Translations under genes and position numbers: made by a program
Shown: positions 47,792 to 56,610 of the stretch, in pieces
How positions within the stretch are numbered: the stretch's first letter is position 1
How the letters are laid out: each line of letters opens with the position of its first letter
The notes under the pieces: generated by a model
Seen by the model: the letters and a program-made list of their open reading frames with translations, nothing else
What the model was told of the DNA's origin: nothing
Database searches by the model: none
Assembly (NCBI GenBank): GCA_003153505.1
Contig: PLZA01000031.1
Span: 156,732 to 220,731, forward strand
From: Candidatus Dormiibacterota bacterium
GTDB taxonomy: Bacteria > Chloroflexota > Dormibacteria > Aeolococcales > Aeolococcaceae
Length of the DNA stretch: 64,000 nucleotides
Reading direction: 5' to 3'

Positions 47792-48340
47792 CTAGCGAGC
47801 GGCTCCCTGCGTGGCGCCGGCCGTTGATCCGGTCAGCTCCCGATCGGCGGCCTCGACCTCGTTGAGGCGGCCGGTGGACACGTCGTACACGAATCCGCGG
47901 ACGCTGTTGCGATGCGGGATGAATGGGCTCGCCTTGATGCGGGCGATGGATTGACGCACATCGTCGGCAGCGTCAGGGAACGCCTCCAGCGAGAACTGCG
48001 GGCGGATCCCGGTGTCCTCCTTGATCTGCGCCTTCACCGCGTCATCCGAGAAGGTGACCATGCCGCAGTCACTGTGATGGATGAGGATGATCTCCCTTGT
48101 CCCGAGCAAGCGCTGCGAGATCACCAGGGAACGGATCGCATCGTCGGTGACCACGCCACCGGCGTTGCGGATGATGTGGGCGTCGCCGATCTCGAGACCG
48201 AGAATCGCGCTGACGTGCAGACGCGCATCCATGCATGCGATCACCGCCACGCCACGGGCAGGCGGAAGCGGCGTGGCGCCCTTGTCGAAACTTGCTGCGT
48301 AGCGCTCGTTGTTCTCGAGCAGCTCATCGGTGACAGACAT
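47792..48340 (-). CDS. Beta-class carbonic anhydrase
   Basis: VAVIACMDARLHVSAILGLEIGDAHIIRNAGG..ILIHHSDCGM; SD GAGGT 7 nt upstream of ATG. Confidence 0.93.
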   Translation of the reverse strand: MSVTDELLENNERYAASFDKGATPLPPARGVAVIACMDARLHVSAILGLEIGDAHIIRNAGGVVTDDAIRSLVISQRLLGTREIILIHHSDCGMVTFSDDAVKAQIKEDTGIRPQFSLEAFPDAADDVRQSIARIKASPFIPHRNSVRGFVYDVSTGRLNEVEAADRELTGSTAGATQGAAR

Positions 48341-48430
48341 GACACATACCTCGTGAAGAAAGACTGATGTCGGTTGGTGCTCTACACGGCGTCGCCGCAC
48401 CCGGTTGAGCGGGGCGACGCAAAGTCGTTG

Positions 48431-48511
48431 CTAGCGACGACAGATGGCGGAGCCGCAACAGCCGTGGTCGAGCCAGCGGCGGCGCGTCAGTCCGAGAGCC
48501 TTGGTGCCCAT
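48431..48511 (-). CDS. 26-aa Cys-rich leader peptide, candidate cysteine attenuator sORF
   Basis: MGTKALGLTRRRWLDHGCCGSAICRR*; TTGACC-N18-TACCAT ends 8 nt before the ATG, so mRNA is probably leaderless. Confidence 0.55.
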   Translation of the reverse strand: MGTKALGLTRRRWLDHGCCGSAICRR

Positions 48512-48519
48512 CGCAGGCG

Positions 48520-48549
48520 ATGGTACCGAATCCCGACTGGAACGGTCAA
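48520..48549 (-). promoter_or_regulatory. Promoter of the sORF-carbonic anhydrase transcript
   Basis: TTGACC (48544-48549), 18-bp spacer, TACCAT (48520-48525). Confidence 0.45.
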
Positions 48550-48647
48550 GTTTACTCAGGACCCGAGGCCGGTACGCACCGGTGACGGAGCGGTCGCTTG
48601 GCGGTTGCGTCACGCTCGCCGGCGCGATCTGTCCGTACCGTGACGCT

Positions 48648-49850
48648 GTGAATTGGCGCGGCGGAAGGGTTTTCCGCTTCGTCAGCGTCGCGCTCTACGC
48701 CGCGATTGCGCTCGGGTTCATTGCTCGGAGCGCCGATGGGGCGCTGACGATGCCGTCGAACAGCGACTGGGTCGCCTTCGCCGTCGGGGCGCATCTCCTC
48801 AGGTCAGGTGGTTGCCTGTACTGCGTCGGGTCGCAGATCGCCGCGACGCACGCGATGGGACTTGCGCCTGGGGATGGCATCAATCCATTCGTCAGCCTCC
48901 CCCCGGTCGGGTTCGTGTTCCAGCCACTCGGATTGCTCGCGCCCGAGCAAGGAATCGCGGCCACGCTGGCCGTGTGCGCGGCGCTCTTCGCCGCCGCAGT
49001 CGCGCTGACGTGGCGACTTCTCCCGTCCGATTGGAACGCGCTGCATCGCGTCGGAGGCGCGCTCGTCTCCGCCGGATCCGTGGTGGGGCTGGTCGCCTTC
49101 CTCCAATGGCAGTGGGTCATGCTGCTGGCGTTGCTGATGGTGCTCATCTTGCTGCGCACCCAGCGCCTCCTCGCAGCAGGCGTCGCACTGTCCTTGCTGC
49201 TCGTTGAACCGCAGGTGGTGTGGCTCGCCGTGCCGATGCTGCTTGCCGCGCGACAGTGGCGTGTCCTCGGTGGGTTCGCGCTCGGCGCTGCCGGGTGGCT
49301 TGTCGCGAGCCTCGCCCTCGTGGGGCCGGCTCAACTTGCACGCTGGCCCGGGTTCCTGCTCCAAACCCATGTGGGCGACGCATTCCGCAGCGTCGGCATC
49401 CCTGCGTTCGTCGCATCGGTTGGGGGCGGTGGTGCTGCGGCATTCGTGACGAGCGTGGTACTCGGCGCGTCGGCCTGCATGCTCGCGTATGCGCTGCGCC
49501 GGACATTGCTCGAGCATCCTGCACACGCCCTGGCACTCGGCATCGTGCTCTCTGTGGTTGCGGCGCCGCACATCTACGCGCAGGACCTCACCGTACTCGT
49601 GGTGCCCTGCGTCGTCGTGGCGAGGCGGCGAGGTGATGTCGCGTTGCTGATCATGCTTGCCCTGGGCGCGATCAGCGCGATCGGGTTCCTCGTGGCACCG
49701 GAGATCCTGCGCCTGCTCCCCGAAGCGGCCTTGCTCATGGGCGCAGTGGTTCTGGAGGATCTGCGCGCGCCCTTCGACAGTCGCGGCCGTGAGCCCGCGG
49801 CGTTGCCGGTGGCTCTCCGCGCTTCGTCACTGCGCCTCCCGCCGGGCTAG
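48648..49850 (+). CDS. DUF2029/GT87-like polytopic membrane protein
   Basis: Many TM segments; DGINPFVSLPPVGFVFQPLGLL and PHIYAQDLTVLVVP resemble GT87. Confidence 0.65.
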   Translation: MNWRGGRVFRFVSVALYAAIALGFIARSADGALTMPSNSDWVAFAVGAHLLRSGGCLYCVGSQIAATHAMGLAPGDGINPFVSLPPVGFVFQPLGLLAPEQGIAATLAVCAALFAAAVALTWRLLPSDWNALHRVGGALVSAGSVVGLVAFLQWQWVMLLALLMVLILLRTQRLLAAGVALSLLLVEPQVVWLAVPMLLAARQWRVLGGFALGAAGWLVASLALVGPAQLARWPGFLLQTHVGDAFRSVGIPAFVASVGGGGAAAFVTSVVLGASACMLAYALRRTLLEHPAHALALGIVLSVVAAPHIYAQDLTVLVVPCVVVARRRGDVALLIMLALGAISAIGFLVAPEILRLLPEAALLMGAVVLEDLRAPFDSRGREPAALPVALRASSLRLPPG

Positions 49851-49904
49851 ATCGAACCGGCGTCGCGTCGACGCCCCGAGGCAGCCAGGCCCCAGAGTGG
49901 CACG

Positions 49905-51227
49905 GTGCCCGAGGAGATACCGCCGCACACGCGCGCCACACCCGACCCGCCCATCGAGTCGCCGCAGGCGAGCAGCGCCGGGGCGCAGGGCTCTGAATTG
50001 CGACGGCATCTGAGGTCGCTCGCCGTCGACGTCGCGCCCCTTCGGGAGTCACGCGAATTCCGGCTGCTGTTCATCGGCCAGGGCGTGTCATTCGCCGGGA
50101 GCATGATCACGTACGTCGCCATCCCCTTCCAGGCATATCAACTCACGCGCTCGTCGCTGGTGGTTGGCTTGGTCAGTCTCGCCGAGCTGGTGCCGATACT
50201 GCTCATGTCCTTCGTCGGCGGCGCGCTGGCCGACGCGGTCGATCGGCGCCGCATGGTGCGGATCACCCAGATCAGCGCGTGCGGCATCGTCGCCATCCTT
50301 ATCGTCAATGCGGCATCGCCACACCCCCAGCTCTGGGTCCTGTTTCTGGTCGTCGTCGCCGCAGCCGGCGTCGACGCCCTGGAACGCCCGTCGCTGGATG
50401 CACTGGTGCCCCGAATCGTGCCGCGTGAGCAGCTGACGGCCGCGGCTGCGCTCGAATCCCTCCGCGGCAACCTCGGTCAGGTGGTCGGGCCGCCGATCGC
50501 AGGCATCCTGATCGCGACCGTGGGACTCCCCGTGACCTATGGGGTCGATGTGGCCACGTTTCTCGTGGCGACGGTGGTGCTGACGCTCATGCGCGCCGTC
50601 CCGCCCGCTCCAGACGCGGAGGGAGTGAACCTTCGTGCGGCACTGGCCGGTTTGCGATATGCGGCAGGGCGTCAGGATCTGCTCGGCTCGTACCTGGTTG
50701 ACATCAATGCGATGTTCTTCGGGATGCCGATCGCACTGTTCCCGCAGATCGCATCGGGACTCGGCGGACCCGCGGTGCTCGGACTGCTGTACACAGCGCC
50801 GTCGGTCGGCTCGCTCATCGCGACGGTGACCAGCGGTTGGACACACGCGGTGCGACATCACGGACGCGCCATCGCTTTCGCCGCGGCAAGCTGGGGTGTC
50901 GCGATCGTCGCATTCGGCTTTGCGCCATCACTCTGGGTGGCGCTGCTGGCGCTTGCCGTGGCGGGCGCGGCGGACATGATCAGCGGGCTCTTCCGGATGA
51001 CCCTCTGGAATCAGACGATCCCCGACGCGATGCGCGGCCGTCTCGCCGGAATCGAGATGATCAGCTACTCATCGGGACCGGCGATGGGCAATCTCGAGGC
51101 CGGAATTGTGGGATCGCTCGCCGGCGTACGCGCGTCGGTCGTCAGTGGTGGCGTGCTCTGCGTGGTCGGCACAGTTGTGCTGAGCGCTGTGCTCCCTCGT
51201 TTCTGGAGTTATCGCGCTACGCCGTGA
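49905..51227 (+). CDS. MFS transporter
   Basis: RLLFIGQGVSFAGSMITYVAIPFQAYQLTRSSLVVGLVSLAELVPILLMSFVGGALADAVDRRRMVRI. Confidence 0.88.
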   Translation: MPEEIPPHTRATPDPPIESPQASSAGAQGSELRRHLRSLAVDVAPLRESREFRLLFIGQGVSFAGSMITYVAIPFQAYQLTRSSLVVGLVSLAELVPILLMSFVGGALADAVDRRRMVRITQISACGIVAILIVNAASPHPQLWVLFLVVVAAAGVDALERPSLDALVPRIVPREQLTAAAALESLRGNLGQVVGPPIAGILIATVGLPVTYGVDVATFLVATVVLTLMRAVPPAPDAEGVNLRAALAGLRYAAGRQDLLGSYLVDINAMFFGMPIALFPQIASGLGGPAVLGLLYTAPSVGSLIATVTSGWTHAVRHHGRAIAFAAASWGVAIVAFGFAPSLWVALLALAVAGAADMISGLFRMTLWNQTIPDAMRGRLAGIEMISYSSGPAMGNLEAGIVGSLAGVRASVVSGGVLCVVGTVVLSAVLPRFWSYRATP

Positions 51228-52242
51228 GCACCGCGTACGCCACAAAGCCGGCGTAGGCGACGAGGAGGATCGCGGCGCCGCGACGGGTGAGGCGCCCGGC
51301 GAGCAGGATGAGGGCGAGACAGCTCATGCCCACCAGCCACACGAGGTAGGTCGGGGGAACGGCGCCGCGGAGCGCGGGGTACAGGACGATCGGCACCGCG
51401 ATCCCGGCGATCAGGTTCAGGGTGTTGCTGTTGAAGGTCGCACTGACCACCGCGGCGCCGTGGCCGTCGAGTCCAAGTCGAATCGCCGCATATGCATTGG
51501 GAAGACTCGTCGCTGCGGCAAGTGCGAGCACGCCGACCAGCACGCTGGCGACGTCCCACCGCTCTCCCAACGTGACCGCGCCCTGGACCATGAGAATCGA
51601 CCCGGCCACGATCACCAGCAGCGCCGGGAGCATGAGCCCGACCGGCCACCAGTGCCGCGACTCCGCAGCCGGGTTGTAGGCCTCGAGCTCGGCTTCGAGC
51701 TCCAGCCCCTCGACACCCGACTCGCGCGAGGCGTTGACCAGCAGCACGCGAAGTCGAGCAGGCAATGGGAGACGCGCGATGGTCGATGTTCGCAGGACGA
51801 GGAAGACGACATACGGAGCGAAGACGACCACCATGAGCGCCAGCCCGAGCGGAATCGGGAGCGCCCCGAGGACGACCAGCCCGATTGCCAGCGTCACCAT
51901 GATCGCCACGCCACCGTCGACCACGAGTGCGGCGTGTGGGATCCGCACCGTCCCCGCGGCGAGAGCCGCACCACCCAGCAGCACAGCGATGTTGAAGATG
52001 TTGGAGCCGAACACGACGCCCGCCGCGGTGGCGGCGGAGCCGCTGGCCACCGCTGACACCGAGGATGCGATCTCGGGCGAATCGGCGCACAACGCGACGA
52101 TCAACCCGACGAGGCCCCCGAGCAGACCGAGATTGCGGGCGAGCCGGCCTACTCCTCGCACCAGGACTTCACTCGCCGCTAACGTGGCGACGAGTGCGAT
52201 GAGCGAAACACCGATGACCGCACCCGTGGGCAATCCGTTCAT
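51217..52242 (-). CDS. Sodium/calcium exchanger family membrane protein
   Basis: LIVALCADSPEIASSVSAVASGSAATAAGVVFGSNIFNIAVLLG and ATSLPNAYAAIRLGLDGHGAAVVSATFNSNTLNLIAGI; two alpha repeats. Confidence 0.88.
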   Translation of the reverse strand: MNGLPTGAVIGVSLIALVATLAASEVLVRGVGRLARNLGLLGGLVGLIVALCADSPEIASSVSAVASGSAATAAGVVFGSNIFNIAVLLGGAALAAGTVRIPHAALVVDGGVAIMVTLAIGLVVLGALPIPLGLALMVVVFAPYVVFLVLRTSTIARLPLPARLRVLLVNASRESGVEGLELEAELEAYNPAAESRHWWPVGLMLPALLVIVAGSILMVQGAVTLGERWDVASVLVGVLALAAATSLPNAYAAIRLGLDGHGAAVVSATFNSNTLNLIAGIAVPIVLYPALRGAVPPTYLVWLVGMSCLALILLAGRLTRRGAAILLVAYAGFVAYAVLTA

Positions 52243-52287
52243 CGCGCACAGTGGAGCACGCGTACGGCCGCGCGTGACGACCTTGCG

Positions 52288-53775
52288 GTGACCAAGGTCC
52301 TGTTCCAGCGTGCCCGCCTCACGCCACGGAGACCGCTGCAGAGCGTCCTGATCGACACCGATCGCGTTGCCGAGATCGGCGCCACCATGGGGCCGGTCGA
52401 CGTGTCCGAGGTGATCGACCTGGGCGGACGGTATCTGTTGCGCGGGCTCTGGGATCGCCACGTGCATTTCGACCAGTGGGCGCAGGTCGCCGCCCGGCTC
52501 GATCTCTCGGTCGCGGCCTCTGCACTCGCGGCTGCAGGCCTGGTTGCTGCACACGCTCGCGCTCGTCAGCCGAACCTCCGAGCGCCCATCGTCGGGTACG
52601 GATTTCGCGACGCGCTCTGGCCGGATGCGCCCGACCGTGGGCTGCTCGACTCGGTAGCGGAGGCAGTCCCGGTCGTGCTCATCAGCGCCGACCTGCACAG
52701 CGCGTGGCTCAACAGCGCTGCGCTGCGCCGGTTCGGCCACGCCGAGCTGACGGCAGGCCTGCTCCGCGAGGACGCCGCGATGCAGGTCATCAGCGAGGTC
52801 GGCAAGGTCTCCGACGACACGGCAGATGCCTGGTGTCGGTCCGCCTCGCGAACCGCGGCATCACGGGGAGTCGTCGGTGTCGTGGACATGGAGAAGCCCG
52901 GGCCGCTCGAGGCGTGGCGGCGCAGGATGGCTGGCGGAGATCGCTTGCTTCGCGTCGCCGCCAGCGTCTGGCCCGAGCGGCTCGACGCCGCCATCGCGGG
53001 GCGGCTGCACACCGGGGACGTCATCGCGGGAACGAGCGGTCTGCTCACGGTCGGTCCAATGAAAGTGATCATCGACGGCTCGTTGAACACGCGCACCGCG
53101 TGGTGCCACGACGCGTACGCTCCGCCTGCGGAGGGTGTCGACGAGCACGGCATGCTGCTGGTTCCCGCGGACGAGCTCGCCGCCCTGATGCTCCGCGCCA
53201 GGGATGCCGGCTTCGAATGTGCCGTCCACGCGATCGGCGATCGTGCCAACGCCATCGCGCTGGACGCGTTTGCCGGCACCGGCGCCCGGGGCAGCATCGA
53301 GCACGCGCAACTGCTGGATGACGCGGACGTCATTCGCTTCGCCCAGACCAGCGTGGGGGCGAGCGTGCAGCCAGAGCACGCGCTTGACGACCGCGACATT
53401 GCGGACCGGTTCTGGGGCGGTCGCACCCGGCGCGCATTCGCGTTTCGCGCACTGCTTGATGCGGGCGCTCGCCTCAGCTTTGGATCAGATGCCCCGGTGG
53501 CGCCGCTCGATCCCTGGCTGGGGATCGCGGCGGCCGTTCATCGCAGCCGAGATGCGCGCCCGCCCTGGCACCCCGAACAGGAGATCACCGTCGCCGAGGC
53601 GCTGGCAGCGTCGATGGTGCCGACTCGACGTGACCCGGCGCTGCGTTCGGGGGATGCCGCCGATCTCATTGTCGTGGACGGCGACCCGTTCGCCGACGCG
53701 CCGAGTGCGCTGCGCTCCATGCCGGTCGCCGCCACCATGGTCGGAGGAAGCTGGACGCACCGTGCCGGCATCTGA
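52288..53775 (+). CDS. Amidohydrolase family protein (YtcJ-like)
   Basis: LRGLWDRHVHFDQW; AVHAIGDRANAIALDAF; LSFGSDAPVAPLDPWLGIAAAV; AADLIVVDGDPF. Confidence 0.88.
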   Translation: MTKVLFQRARLTPRRPLQSVLIDTDRVAEIGATMGPVDVSEVIDLGGRYLLRGLWDRHVHFDQWAQVAARLDLSVAASALAAAGLVAAHARARQPNLRAPIVGYGFRDALWPDAPDRGLLDSVAEAVPVVLISADLHSAWLNSAALRRFGHAELTAGLLREDAAMQVISEVGKVSDDTADAWCRSASRTAASRGVVGVVDMEKPGPLEAWRRRMAGGDRLLRVAASVWPERLDAAIAGRLHTGDVIAGTSGLLTVGPMKVIIDGSLNTRTAWCHDAYAPPAEGVDEHGMLLVPADELAALMLRARDAGFECAVHAIGDRANAIALDAFAGTGARGSIEHAQLLDDADVIRFAQTSVGASVQPEHALDDRDIADRFWGGRTRRAFAFRALLDAGARLSFGSDAPVAPLDPWLGIAAAVHRSRDARPPWHPEQEITVAEALAASMVPTRRDPALRSGDAADLIVVDGDPFADAPSALRSMPVAATMVGGSWTHRAGI

Positions 53776-53796
53776 CCCTCGCGAGCGGCGTCTCCC

Positions 53797-54552
53797 CTAC
53801 CCCAGACGTATCCCGTCCATGCCGCCGTCCACCGCGAGCATCGTTCCGGTCGTCGAGCCGGACAGCGGGCTCGCCAGGTACGCGATGGCGAATGCGACCT
53901 CGTCTGCGCTGACGAGTCGACCCATCGGCTGGCGAGCACGGAGAGCTGCCGCGGCTGCCTCCGCGTCGGGCGCCTGGTCGAGGAGCCGCCGCACCCACGG
54001 GGTGTCCGCGGTTCCGGGAGTCACACCATTGACTCGGATGCCCTGCTTGACAAAGTCGGCTGCCATGGCAAGCGTCAGCGCCTGCACGGCGCCCTTGCTG
54101 GCCGAGTACAGCGCGCGTTGGGGCACGCCGAGATTGGCGAGCACCGAGCAGGTATTGACGATCGCCGCGTGGCTCGACTTGAGCAGGGATGGCAGCGCCG
54201 CTCGAGTCATCCGCGCGATGCCGACGACGTTGACGCTCAAAACCCGATGCCATTCCTCGTCGTCATTGTCAGTCACGGTGCCGGATGCGCCGATGCCGGC
54301 ATTGTTGATCAGGATATCGACGGATCCGAGTGCTCCAACCACGCTGTCAATGGCCGCTCGGGTCGACGCCGAATCCGCGACGTCGCACGGGACTTCCGTC
54401 GTCGCCGCCTGCGTGACGACCGAGTACGAGCGATCGAGGACCGCGACTCGCGCACCTCGGTCCCGTAATTGCGTTGCAGTTGCGGCGCCGATGCCGCTGG
54501 CGCCGCCGGTGATCACCGCGACCAGTCCGTCGAAATCCTTCACTGTGTGCAC
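53797..54552 (-). CDS. Short-chain dehydrogenase/reductase
   Basis: AVITGGASGIGAATATQL; INNAGIG; YSASKGAVQALTLAMA. Confidence 0.93.
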   Translation of the reverse strand: MHTVKDFDGLVAVITGGASGIGAATATQLRDRGARVAVLDRSYSVVTQAATTEVPCDVADSASTRAAIDSVVGALGSVDILINNAGIGASGTVTDNDDEEWHRVLSVNVVGIARMTRAALPSLLKSSHAAIVNTCSVLANLGVPQRALYSASKGAVQALTLAMAADFVKQGIRVNGVTPGTADTPWVRRLLDQAPDAEAAAAALRARQPMGRLVSADEVAFAIAYLASPLSGSTTGTMLAVDGGMDGIRLG

Positions 54553-54573
54553 TCTCCTCTCCCGGTACCGTTG

Positions 54574-55587
54574 CTACAGGCGTGGGTCGATGTGCATCTT
54601 CGGCCCCGCCGAGGCCGTGGCGGGTCGCCAGCCCGCGAGCACATCACCGGCCCGGCCGAGGCCGACCGTGGCGGCGATCAGCGGGCGGGGGTCGACGTAT
54701 CCAGCCGCGTAGTGCTCGATGGTCCCGGTAAGGCCCTGGGACGCCGCAAGGATCCCGACCGCGGTGACGTCCTTGAGCGCCATCGTGCGCGTGTCGATGA
54801 GGCTGGGCTGTCCGGCAAGCCCCACGTAGACCACCCGTCTGCCAGGCTCGACGAGGTCGAGGGCGACGGCTGGGAGCTCGGCCGCATTCGACGCGTCGAT
54901 GACCGCGTCCCAGGCCAGTTGCGGCAACGCCTCGCGCTCCCACACGCCGGCGAAGCCGAGGGTGGCGGCGAAGTCGAGTGTCGCTCGCGATCGGCCCATG
55001 AGATGGACCTCCGCGCCGTCCGCCCGGGCGAATGCCGCGACGAGGAGACCGAGGGTCCCGTTGCCGAGCACGAGGACCCGATCCCTCACTGCGAGCGCGG
55101 CGGCGCGCACCGAGCGGAGTGCGTTGCCGCCGGGTTCGACCATGGCGCCCGCGGCGTCGTCGACGCTGTCAGGGAGCGCGAAGAGCGCGGTGGCGGGGAC
55201 CGCGAGTCGTTCTGCCAGCGCCCCCGCCGCGCCACCGCGGATGCCGATCTCGACGCGGTCCTCGCAGACGTTGTGGCGTCCGGATCGGCAGCGATCGCAA
55301 TGCCCGCAGCCGATCATGGTGTCGCCGGTCACCCGGCGACCGAGCCACCCTGCATCCACGCCGGCGCCGACTGCCGAGACCACGCCACACCACTCATGTC
55401 CGAGGCGCATCGGATAGGTCGCGTGGCCCTGGTGCAGGTACGCCATGTCCCCGGTCCAGAACTCGACGTCGGTGCCGCAGATGCCCGTCCGGTGCACGTC
55501 GACGATCACCGTGCCCTCGCTCGCCACCGGGTCGGGCACGTCGCGGATCGCGCCCTCGTGGGGAGCCGTGACCACGAACGCTTTCAA
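54574..55587 (-). CDS. Zinc-dependent alcohol/sugar dehydrogenase (MDR family)
   Basis: GICGTDVEFWTG; GHEWCGVVSAVG; structural Cys CGHCDRCRSGRHNVC. Confidence 0.9.
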   Translation of the reverse strand: MKAFVVTAPHEGAIRDVPDPVASEGTVIVDVHRTGICGTDVEFWTGDMAYLHQGHATYPMRLGHEWCGVVSAVGAGVDAGWLGRRVTGDTMIGCGHCDRCRSGRHNVCEDRVEIGIRGGAAGALAERLAVPATALFALPDSVDDAAGAMVEPGGNALRSVRAAALAVRDRVLVLGNGTLGLLVAAFARADGAEVHLMGRSRATLDFAATLGFAGVWEREALPQLAWDAVIDASNAAELPAVALDLVEPGRRVVYVGLAGQPSLIDTRTMALKDVTAVGILAASQGLTGTIEHYAAGYVDPRPLIAATVGLGRAGDVLAGWRPATASAGPKMHIDPRL

Positions 55588-56510
55588 GGACGGGTCGCCA
55601 TGCGAGCGTCGTCGAATCGCTCAGGCCATGCGCCCGATCCGGCCCACGCGGCGACGGGACACCCGCGGGCATCGACCCGTGCGGTGAACAGACGGCCCGA
55701 ATCCGGAAAACCGGCACGCTGCGCGTCGGTGAGCTGCTCTGCGGCGGTGGTGATGAGCAGCGTGTCCAGCGCCGGCCCGATGAACGCGACGCTCGTGGTG
55801 TTCGGCGCCGGCACCTCGATCGCGCCACGGTGCGCCGCCGACGGCGAGTAGCAGCGCACCTCACCGGCTCCCCACATGGCGATCCAGAGGTTTCCCTGGT
55901 CGTCCACGCACATCCCATCCGGAGGCACGTCGAGACGCAGGAACGCCTCGCGCCGGCCGACGGCCCCGGTGGCGGGGCTGTAGGCGCGAGTCCAGACGAT
56001 CTTGGCAATCGTGTCGATGCTGTAGAGCACGTCCCCGCCGGGAGCGAACGCGAGGCCGTTGGACATCCCCAGGTCATCATCGATGACCACCACGCTGCCG
56101 TCGTGACCGATCCGGACCAGCACCTCGTGACCGGCACGCTCGCCGAGCCCAAGGCTGCCCACCAGGAACCGCCCCGCCGGATCGCACACGCCGTCGTTGA
56201 GCCGGCTCGCAGCAGCGCCGGCGATCACGCTCGGCCCGGGGCTGACGATGCCGCCCGGTGAGATCCGGTACAGGCGGCGAGCTCCGGCGACGAGGAGCTC
56301 CCCGTCGCGAGCGCAGACCACGGCACCGACGGTTTCCCCGAGGTGGATGACGCTGGTCTCGTTCACCCGCTGCCCGGCCAATTGCCCGCTGTGGACCGCG
56401 CCGGCGTTGATGTCGACCCAGAGCAGCCGATCGCGGTCGCCGTCCCACACCGGGCCCTCCCCGAGGCCATAACACCGATCGGAGGCGGGAGCGGCGAGAA
56501 ACCGCTTCAC
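55584..56510 (-). CDS. SMP-30/gluconolactonase family protein
   Basis: YGLGEGPVWDGDRDRLLWVDINAGAVH; SRLNDGVCDPAGRFLVGSLG; SNGLAFAPGGDVLYSIDT. Confidence 0.92.
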   Translation of the reverse strand: MKRFLAAPASDRCYGLGEGPVWDGDRDRLLWVDINAGAVHSGQLAGQRVNETSVIHLGETVGAVVCARDGELLVAGARRLYRISPGGIVSPGPSVIAGAAASRLNDGVCDPAGRFLVGSLGLGERAGHEVLVRIGHDGSVVVIDDDLGMSNGLAFAPGGDVLYSIDTIAKIVWTRAYSPATGAVGRREAFLRLDVPPDGMCVDDQGNLWIAMWGAGEVRCYSPSAAHRGAIEVPAPNTTSVAFIGPALDTLLITTAAEQLTDAQRAGFPDSGRLFTARVDARGCPVAAWAGSGAWPERFDDARMATRP

Positions 56511-56547
56511 GAGGTGACGGCGGAGCGGCCGCAACGCACTGCCATCA

Positions 56548-56581
56548 GGGCTCGACAATATAGGGCCTCATCGTCGAGCCC
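56548..56581. promoter_or_regulatory. Inverted-repeat operator candidate in the divergent promoter region
   Basis: GGGCTCGAC-N16-GTCGAGCCC, perfect 9-bp arms flanking a minus-strand TATATT. Confidence 0.55.
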
Positions 56582-56610
56582 GGTTCGACTCATTGGAAAG
56601 GTGGTCAAGT

